Under the pieces are notes generated by a model. It saw only the letters and a list, made by a program, of their open reading frames with translations, was not told where the DNA came from and ran no database searches. From positions 1 through 34,148 of IMG/VR virus record IMGVR_UViG_3300012204_000002: a stretch of 34,148 bases of DNA; one strand, given 5' to 3'. This document shows positions 29,876 through 34,148 of this stretch, piece after piece. Within the stretch, counting starts at the first letter, position 1; the number at the start of each line of letters is the position of its first letter. The stretch is from a virus. The translations under genes and the position numbers were made by a program.

Positions 29876-30831
29876 CAGATCGCCTCCACGGCAGCGATGG
29901 CCTTGGCCTTGGTATCGGCTTTGGCCGCAGCCACTTCGGTGGTGCAGTCGGGTCCAGCAGGAGCCTCTCTCGACAGCAAGAGGCCTTTGACGGCGCTGTT
30001 GAAGGCCGCGTCACCGCCGGGCACCAACGGGTCGAGCTCGACACGGCTGATGTAGACCTCGTAGTCGACGTCGGCCTTGGTGACGATGACCGAGCGGTGC
30101 AGGCCGTCCAGCGTTTCGCCGACCGAGGTCAGCTCCACGCCATCGGCGAAGCTGATGAACGCCTTGCCGCCCGGCGTCTCACGCCCCACCGCCGAACCCT
30201 TGACCTTCCAGCCTTCGGCCTTGTATCTCAGCATCGGTTCTCCTATCGGCACGGCGGTGTCGGGCAGAGCGGCGAAGGTCAGGCCACCCAGCTTGGGGGT
30301 CAGCAGCTTGCCCCAGTCGCTGCGGGTGCTCGGGTTGAAGCGGAAGTGCTCCGCCAGGCCGACGAAGGTGCCGAACTCGGTCCGCAGCTCTCCGATGCGA
30401 CGTAGGGCATGGCCGATGAACTTGGGATTGGCGCTGTAGCGGTCGACGTCAGCCACGCGGCCGGCGATGCTCACCGCGTAGACGCCCTGGTTCGGATCCT
30501 TCCAGCCATCGCCCAGGCTGGTGACCACCCATGGATCGGGCTGATAGGAGCCGTTGGGGGGAGGCTGCGGATTCAGCGAATGGGAGCAATGCGTCTTGGG
30601 CACGATGCGAATGACGCCAAATTCGTCAGTCGGCTCCGCGTACCACCACAGCTCGTGGTAGCTCGCGTTGCGGGTGGCGGCGTTGGTGACGAGGAAGCTG
30701 ATCGTCCCCAGCGCCCCGAGCCGGCCCGTACCGCCCTCGGTGTCGTGGCAGGCAATCAGCTTCCACGGCAGCCCGTTCTTCGGCGTCTTGGGCATCCCGC
30801 TGCGATAGTCGGTGGTGACCGAGTAGCTCAT
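29875..30831 (-). CDS. N-acetylmuramoyl-L-alanine amidase endolysin, 318 aa
   Basis: A 318-residue endolysin. Residues 20-180 form an Amidase_2-type zinc amidase: KLIACHDTEGGTGRLG with His29, NASYHELWWYAEP with His59, HCSHSLNPQPPPNGSYQPDP, and LAEHFRFNPSTRSDWGKLLT with His162. It cuts the bond between muramic acid and L-alanine in peptidoglycan. The rest (about 190-318) is strand-rich and ends in an Ala/Lys helix, perhaps a wall-binding or stability domain. No signal peptide, so export would need a holin. ATG 30831 overlaps the preceding stop (TGATG) after GAGGG. Confidence 0.88.
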   Translation of the reverse strand: MSYSVTTDYRSGMPKTPKNGLPWKLIACHDTEGGTGRLGALGTISFLVTNAATRNASYHELWWYAEPTDEFGVIRIVPKTHCSHSLNPQPPPNGSYQPDPWVVTSLGDGWKDPNQGVYAVSIAGRVADVDRYSANPKFIGHALRRIGELRTEFGTFVGLAEHFRFNPSTRSDWGKLLTPKLGGLTFAALPDTAVPIGEPMLRYKAEGWKVKGSAVGRETPGGKAFISFADGVELTSVGETLDGLHRSVIVTKADVDYEVYISRVELDPLVPGGDAAFNSAVKGLLLSREAPAGPDCTTEVAAAKADTKAKAIAAVEAI

Positions 30832-31034
30832 CAGGCGCCCTCGACCGCAGCGATGGTCGCGAAGCAGTACTCGCAGAACACCGCCTGGCCCTTGTCGACC
30901 AGATGGGCTCCGGTGCTCACGTCCACCCCCATCTTGGCGCTTGCCTCCTCGAGACGGCATTCCTTGAAGCCGGGCGCCTTGTGCAGGGTCGAGACGCCGG
31001 AGTGAATGGCCAAGAGGTACTCGGGTTCGCTCAC
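30831..31034 (-). CDS. Small Cys-containing protein, 67 aa
   Basis: A 67-residue protein reading MSEPEYLLAIHSGVSTLHKA at the start and AVFCEYCFATIAAVEGA at the end. The FC-x2-C plus an earlier Cys (KECRLEE) may bind a metal. GTG 31034 overlaps the upstream stop (GTGA). It sits directly before the endolysin. No family is recognised. Confidence 0.6.
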   Translation of the reverse strand: MSEPEYLLAIHSGVSTLHKAPGFKECRLEEASAKMGVDVSTGAHLVDKGQAVFCEYCFATIAAVEGA

Positions 31035-31450
31035 GAGTCCGTGTCCGCGAACTGATAGAGCCGTCCTACTCGGGAATCGAAGTCGTCTGCGAACGAGTAA
31101 GGAACGTCTAGTACGCGCTCGTATTGGAGAAAGTGGGCATCCGGATGCTGGTTGTACCAGTCACGCTCCAAGTCATTGGCGTCGTTGCGCACATGTAAGC
31201 AGTCGTCCCGTTCCAGATGATGCTCGTCGTGGTGGCAAGTCCCGTATTCCGCTTCCACATCACACGGATCAGGGTGGACCCACGCCATCGGCTGCAACAG
31301 ACGACCCGGTGTATGAAGTGCCACCCATTGACGAACCACTGCCACATAGCCCTTCCCCATACACCACGGTCTGAGCGTCACTAGCAGGAGTGCCTTCCGC
31401 CACGCTGGCTCACTCCACCAAGCACCGGTCTTCACAAACTCAACGCTCAC
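31031..31450 (-). CDS. His/Cys-rich hypothetical protein, 139 aa
   Basis: A 139-residue protein. The N-terminal third is hydrophobic and aromatic (WWSEPAWRKALLLVTLRPWC, YVAVVRQWVALHT). A patch of metal ligands follows (HPDPCDVEAEYGTCHHDEHH, DDCLHVRN), then an acidic, aromatic C-terminal part. It may bind zinc. GTG 31450 overlaps the preceding 14-codon frame (GTGA). Function unknown. Confidence 0.6.
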   Translation of the reverse strand: MSVEFVKTGAWWSEPAWRKALLLVTLRPWCMGKGYVAVVRQWVALHTPGRLLQPMAWVHPDPCDVEAEYGTCHHDEHHLERDDCLHVRNDANDLERDWYNQHPDAHFLQYERVLDVPYSFADDFDSRVGRLYQFADTDS

Positions 31451-31491
31451 GCCGCCACCGTCCAGTTCGGCCGACCGTCGCCCTCGCTCAC
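31447..31491 (-). CDS. Possible 14-codon peptide gene
   Basis: GTG 31491 opens a 14-codon frame (MSEGDGRPNWTVAA). It has a strong GGAGGACTC site, a GTGA overlap with the preceding stop and another GTGA with the next start. It could encode a real peptide, or merely keep ribosomes moving between neighbours. The regular overlaps are the only support. Confidence 0.3.
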   Translation of the reverse strand: MSEGDGRPNWTVAA

Positions 31492-31706
31492 GAGTCCTCC
31501 AGCTGGGTCCGGTGTTTCGAGTGCTTGGCGATCAGATGCAGATTGCAGACGAAGTAGTCATCGTCGAAGCACCAGGCTGCCGCCGGGAGGTCGCACCAGC
31601 CCCATTTCCGGCCGGTGTCACCCAACTTCTCGTGACAAACATGCAATTGCGCACGGTGCGCAGACGCACCACCCTGCTTGTCGTCATGCCCCCCAGGAGG
31701 CGTCAT
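31488..31706 (-). CDS. Cys/His-rich small protein, 72 aa
   Basis: A 72-residue protein: HVCHEKLGDTGRKWGWCDLP, then WCFDDDYFVCNLHLIAKHSK. Cys and His spacing suggests one or two zinc sites. ATG 31706 was chosen because AGGAGGTGAAC directly precedes it, the best ribosome site in the region; GTG 31712 would sit on that site. It comes after the 129-bp gap that holds a long inverted repeat. No family is recognised. Confidence 0.65.
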   Translation of the reverse strand: MTPPGGHDDKQGGASAHRAQLHVCHEKLGDTGRKWGWCDLPAAAWCFDDDYFVCNLHLIAKHSKHRTQLEDS

Positions 31707-31725
31707 GTTCACCTCCTGAGGCTGC

Positions 31726-31828
31726 GGTCACCCGTCGCCGTGCATCGGGTCAGCGATCGTGCCAATCCCGCCGCTCGCACCCTTACGAGGACGGGTAATG
31801 GGGCTATGCGCTTCGGCGACGGGTGACC
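31726..31828. repeat. 15-bp perfect inverted repeat, arms 73 bp apart
   Basis: GGTCACCCGTCGCCG at 31726-31740 and its exact reverse complement at 31814-31828 lie in the 129-bp non-coding gap between two leftward genes. They could pair in mRNA to make a long-range stem, or be two binding sites in opposite orientation. The 73 bp between hold no supported gene and no clear promoter. Confidence 0.8.
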
Positions 31829-31835
31829 TGTTGAA

Positions 31836-32222
31836 TCACGCCAGCCATGACATGGAGAATGGCTTGCCGGGGCAGCTCCGCGGTTGCTTGCTCCAGCCGG
31901 CATGCTTGCCCGGTTTTGGGTCGCAGGTCACCGGAGCCAGTGTCGGTAGCGGGGCGATGGTCGGTAGCGGCAGCGTGGGAGTCGGCAGCAGGCTCGGCGT
32001 CGGCAGCGGTGGAAGGATTCCGGGCGTCGGCGTGGGCTGCGGACTCGGTGATGGCTGCGCAGATTGGCTAGGAACTGCCGTGGATGGAGACGGGGTGATG
32101 GTGACGTACACGATCTGCGGCGTCGGCGATGGCTGCGCTACCTCCGGCGTCTCCGGCAGGGCCATGGCGCCCACGCGCGTGACGACCACCAGGGCTGCCA
32201 GAATGGCGAGGAGCCGGATCAT
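31836..32222 (-). CDS. Secreted or membrane-anchored Pro/Thr/Ser-rich protein, 128 aa
   Basis: A 128-residue protein with an N-terminal hydrophobic segment (MIRLLAILAALVVVTRVGAM, signal peptide or anchor), then about 70 residues of Pro-Thr-Ser repeats (PSPTPQIVYVTITPSPS, PSPSPQPTPTPGILPPLPT) and a C-terminal Cys/Lys patch (CDPKPGKHAGWSK). The stalk would stand off the membrane, like a spanin or a cell-wall-crossing tether. It lies right after a holin-like gene. A spanin role is only a possibility. ATG 32222 overlaps the holin-like stop (ATGA). Confidence 0.7.
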   Translation of the reverse strand: MIRLLAILAALVVVTRVGAMALPETPEVAQPSPTPQIVYVTITPSPSTAVPSQSAQPSPSPQPTPTPGILPPLPTPSLLPTPTLPLPTIAPLPTLAPVTCDPKPGKHAGWSKQPRSCPGKPFSMSWLA

Positions 32223-32458
32223 GGCAGATGGTATCCATCGCGCCGCTCGCGGCGTAGATCAGCGACCAGCTCCAGCGCACCCTTGGCCAGGCCCAGGGCG
32301 ACTTCCTTCTGACCGCGCTCGTAGGCGATGTCCTCCTCTTTGCCGTCGAGCTCGTCTTTGGTGTGCAGCCAGCCCATCAGAAAGCCGACGATGATCAGGC
32401 CCGCGATGCCCAGCGCGCCGCCGGTGGAGATGACATCGAGGATTGCTTTGGCATCCAA
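32219..32458 (-). CDS. Holin-like / single-pass membrane protein, 79 aa
   Basis: A 79-residue protein: MDAKAILDVISTGGALGIAG, then LIIVGFLMGWLHTK completing one membrane helix (about residues 13-31), and a long charged C-terminal helix (EEDIAYERGQKEVALGLAKG). Short amphipathic single-helix proteins with charged tails are common phage holins. As the first gene after the leader terminator, it should be made as soon as late transcription reads through. TTG 32458 follows GGGGGAG. Confidence 0.65.
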   Translation of the reverse strand: MDAKAILDVISTGGALGIAGLIIVGFLMGWLHTKDELDGKEEDIAYERGQKEVALGLAKGALELVADLRRERRDGYHLP

Positions 32459-32475
32459 GAATGGTCTCCCCCAGG

Positions 32476-32503
32476 CAAAACGAAACCGCCGGGATGCGGC
32501 GGT
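32476..32503 (-). terminator. Intrinsic terminator before lysis genes
   Basis: ACCGCCG (32503-32497) pairs perfectly with CGGCGGT (32491-32485) around the loop CATCC, and TTCGTTTTG follows. A 7-bp GC stem plus T-rich tail is a standard rho-independent terminator. It lies about 75-100 bases after a strong promoter and 20 bases before the first lysis gene. Confidence 0.8.
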
Positions 32504-32578
32504 ACCAGATTCAAGAGATGGGGCAGCGTCTCATGGGACCATGCGCCGCCAAACGCGGCTGCGGGAGACGCCCTGATT
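32476..32578 (-). ncRNA. Structured leader RNA, about 100 nt
   Basis: Between a strong promoter and an intrinsic terminator lie about 100 bases with no usable ORF. They fold well by eye. An outer stem GCGTCTC/GAGACGC (32571-32565 with 32532-32526) encloses hairpin GCCGC-GTTTG-GCGGC (32559-32545, extended by GC/GC past a bulged A) and a small ATG/CAT hairpin, a three-way junction. GGCGG of the inner hairpin could instead pair with CCGCC of the terminator. It looks like a short constitutive RNA comparable in position to lambda 6S RNA. Confidence 0.6.
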
Positions 32579-32584
32579 GCGGCG

Positions 32585-32611
32585 ATTCTAGCACCCGCTA
32601 CGGAATGTCAA
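32585..32611 (-). promoter_or_regulatory. Promoter for leader RNA and late genes
   Basis: TTGACA (32611-32606) and TAGAAT (32590-32585), the latter preceded by TGC (extended -10), on the minus strand just after the stop of the gene at 32619. The 15-bp spacer is shorter than the best 17, but the extended -10 would compensate. Transcription should start near 32578. Confidence 0.7.
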
Positions 32612-32618
32612 GCGGGAT

Positions 32619-33023
32619 TCAGCGAACGACTGCATAGACAGGCTGTGTGAACTCCGCCCCTTCTGGCCCTTTGACGTAGGGAGCGATCCACGTAAGCCGA
32701 TGGCCTTGCTGACTCGGAAGCCATTGCGCTCGGAAGTGACCGCGAACCCACCAACGATGCTTCCATTGAACGACATGACCATCCTTATCCTGACGCTCAC
32801 GATCTGTGACAGGCTGTCGCAGCGTGATGAAGTGAACGAGCGGCTCATCTTCGACGAGCCCTTGTCTCAGCACTTCCCGACGAGCGGCACGATCAGGGCG
32901 TTGAGGGCGTGACACAACGAATGGAGAGTTCAGGAATGCGAAAAACTTCAGCATTGCCTCTTGTACCGTTCCAGGCTGAATGTCACCGGGGTATGACTGA
33001 CCCCACTTCAGAAGGAAACCCAT
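32619..33023 (-). CDS. Conserved hypothetical protein, 134 aa
   Basis: A 134-residue protein whose end carries a recognisable pattern: HRWWVRGHFRAQWLPSQQGH followed by WIAPYVKGPEGAE. From memory, this ending is frequent in actinobacterial and phage proteins of unknown role. The N-terminal part (KFFAFLNSPFVVSR) is helical. ATG 33023 has no ribosome site. The frame stays open about 20 codons upstream (CYLFCGGGDPQRHV) without a standard start, so the true N-terminus may lie there. It is the last gene before the late promoter. Confidence 0.65.
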   Translation of the reverse strand: MGFLLKWGQSYPGDIQPGTVQEAMLKFFAFLNSPFVVSRPQRPDRAARREVLRQGLVEDEPLVHFITLRQPVTDRERQDKDGHVVQWKHRWWVRGHFRAQWLPSQQGHRLTWIAPYVKGPEGAEFTQPVYAVVR

Positions 33024-33080
33024 GACGTGTCGTTGTGGATCGCCTCCCCCGCAGAATAGATAGCAGACAATGCCCCATCA

Positions 33081-33704
33081 TCAAGCCGCATCGTGAAACG
33101 ACGGCGAGCGCCGCGTGCGACACATCTCGCAGTCGGGGTCCAGCGCTATCTCTGCGCGCTCATGCTCCCAGTGAACGAGGCGGGCCATCACGAAGCGCTC
33201 CCCTGCCGACACTAAGCGATCCGCTCTGGGGTAGCTGATGCCCGCCTGCTCGGCTGCCCACTTCAGCGAGGTTCCGCCTTCAACCATTGAGCGCAGCATG
33301 GTGGCGCACACCGGACCCAGCGCGTGGTCGGTCCAAGAGGGGAGACGATGTCTGCGGCGACAGGTCCGCTCCCATTCTGCGAGGGCACGGCGCACGGGGT
33401 AGCGGGGTGCATAAAACGACAGTTCCCCCAGCGACCCGATCAGCGTCACCATCGCCGCCGACAGGTTGCGGCCGTTGGCGTCGGCCGGCTCCGCCTCTTC
33501 GATCACCTCGTAGTGGCCGCGGACCTCCTGGACGGTACGGACAACTGGCGGAGCGGCGGAGGTCAGGCGCTGCACCGTCAGCGTTTCCTCCATGAAGTCG
33601 AGGCGGAGCTGCGAGATCATAGCCGAGCACTTCCGCACCAGGGAGCCGGTCAACCACCAGGCGGACACGGCATCGAGCTCCTTGTCGGTCAGCAGCGGCT
33701 TCAT
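33081..33704 (-). CDS. Helix-turn-helix protein, candidate late-gene regulator, 207 aa
   Basis: A 207-residue protein. It starts MKPLLTDKELDAVSAWWLTG, has a mixed middle, and ends with a helix-turn-helix at about residues 143-170 (EGGTSLKWAAEQAGISYPRA) and a C-x2-C (CEMCRTRRS). ATG 33704 overlaps the HNH stop (ATGA) after GGGGAG. It lies just upstream of the promoter-leader-terminator module that guards the lysis genes. Lambda Q, also about 207 residues, has that place, and phages of other hosts put late regulators there. The role is inferred from order plus the HTH. Confidence 0.6.
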   Translation of the reverse strand: MKPLLTDKELDAVSAWWLTGSLVRKCSAMISQLRLDFMEETLTVQRLTSAAPPVVRTVQEVRGHYEVIEEAEPADANGRNLSAAMVTLIGSLGELSFYAPRYPVRRALAEWERTCRRRHRLPSWTDHALGPVCATMLRSMVEGGTSLKWAAEQAGISYPRADRLVSAGERFVMARLVHWEHERAEIALDPDCEMCRTRRSPSFHDAA

Positions 33705-34030
33705 GTCTCCCCTACCTCCACCCTCGCTAGATAATCGAGAAGCAAAGGGCGCCAGATGCGGCCGTATTCTGTCTTCAGCCGATGATGATGTCGGCAAAGG
33801 GTCACGAGGTTGCCGGCGACTGACGGTGAGCGGAGGCCGAGCCCACCCGATACGCGAACGTGGTCGATCTCCACCGATCCCTGGCAGGCGCTGATCGTCC
33901 TACCGACACACCCGCCATCCCGCTCTAGGACGTGAGCGCGCAGGATAGGACTGACCGGATCCTTGTGACTGCGAATCTTCACCTTCCTGGGAGGCGGCGG
34001 GGCGAAGGGAGAGGCGAGACGGGTCATCAT
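33701..34030 (-). CDS. HNH endonuclease, 109 aa
   Basis: A 109-residue HNH nuclease: RAHVLERDGGCVGRTISACQ (Cys ligands), SVEIDHVRVSGGLGLRSPSV (Asp-His pair) and GNLVTLCRHHHRLKTEYGR (Asn and final His). All core residues are present. A Pro-rich basic N-terminus precedes (FAPPPPRKVKIRSHKDP). It may be a homing-type or DNA-processing enzyme. ATG 34030 was chosen because it overlaps the stop of the preceding gene across the circle join (TGATG), after GGGTGGGA; ATG 34027 is in frame too. Confidence 0.85.
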   Translation of the reverse strand: MMTRLASPFAPPPPRKVKIRSHKDPVSPILRAHVLERDGGCVGRTISACQGSVEIDHVRVSGGLGLRSPSVAGNLVTLCRHHHRLKTEYGRIWRPLLLDYLARVEVGET

Positions 34031-34148
34031 CAGTCCCACCCGATCCACCGGAAGCGATCCACTTCAACGCGACGATAAGTACCCGTTCGGGCAGTGACTG
34101 CGCCTTTCTCAATATCGCGCTGGAACTCGGCAGCGCTACGGAAGTCAT
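34026..34148. repeat. Terminal direct repeat, right copy
   Basis: Identical to bases 1-123. It carries the start of the HNH gene and a second, incomplete copy of the gene at 5-250. On the circular map these bases count once, and the HNH gene is the next gene after 5-250. Confidence 0.95.

Noticed and set aside
31709-31903. 64-codon minus-strand frame through the inverted-repeat gap
   Set aside because: It runs through the C-terminus of the Pro/Thr-rich gene in another frame, has Arg/Ser-rich composition and no ribosome site.
32485-32590. tRNA-like segment in the leader region
   Set aside because: TTCAA/TTGAA bases occur, but neither strand gives a T-arm, anticodon arm and acceptor stem together.
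1-34148. CRISPR array, integrase, reverse transcriptase or transposase
   Set aside because: No spaced direct repeats of CRISPR type, and no protein with recombinase, reverse transcriptase or transposase motifs was seen in any frame.

Overview
The window is the complete genome of a small tailed phage, assembled as a circle. Its first 123 bases recur exactly at its end, so the unique circle is 34,025 bp. The gene set is that of a siphovirus with HK97-type head genes: large terminase, portal, a protease-capsid fusion, connectors, tail tube protein, frameshifted tail chaperones, tape measure and a large tail-tip protein. The DNA is GC-rich, GTG starts are common, and two promoters place a -10 box 6-7 bases before a start codon, as in leaderless mRNAs. 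These traits suggest a high-GC host, possibly an actinobacterium or a relative, but the host cannot be named from the sequence.

Nearly every gene lies on the minus strand, so the map reads from high to low coordinates. The only plus-strand genes are two small ones at 27837-28318. Starting at 10503, a TTGACA/TAAGGT promoter with a palindrome in its spacer drives a LuxR-type DNA-binding protein. About thirty small genes follow, running left to position 5 and across the circle join to 33081. Most overlap by ATGA, GTGA or TGATG, so translation is coupled. This early/middle block carries a RecB/Cas4-like nuclease, small zinc-ribbon proteins, a winged-helix protein, a complete C5 cytosine methyltransferase, a replication initiator-like protein with an iteron array inside its gene, a second PD-(D/E)XK nuclease and HNH nucleases. 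The block ends with a 207-aa helix-turn-helix protein and one conserved protein.

Next (32619 to 32476) comes a promoter, about 100 nt of structured RNA and an intrinsic terminator, placed directly before the lysis genes. This resembles the lambda Q / pR' / 6S RNA / tR' arrangement. The lysis and accessory genes (32458 to 28376) include two holin-like proteins, a Pro-Thr-rich secreted protein, an amidase endolysin, a secreted double-psi barrel protein, a thermonuclease and an HNH nuclease. After the plus-strand pair, the head and tail genes run from terminase (27818) to the tail-tip protein (10542), ending just before the LuxR promoter.

Not seen: integrase, lysogeny repressor, DNA polymerase, helicase, primase, tRNA genes and a recognisable small terminase. 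The phage probably borrows the host replisome through its initiator. No gap between genes exceeds 300 bp; the largest is 160 bp and holds the leader RNA. Several genes under 60 codons were found by reading the gaps on the minus strand. The observations most worth a second look are the promoter-RNA-terminator module, the iteron origin, the methyltransferase gene open in two frames, the -1 frameshift signal, and the plus-strand two-gene cassette.
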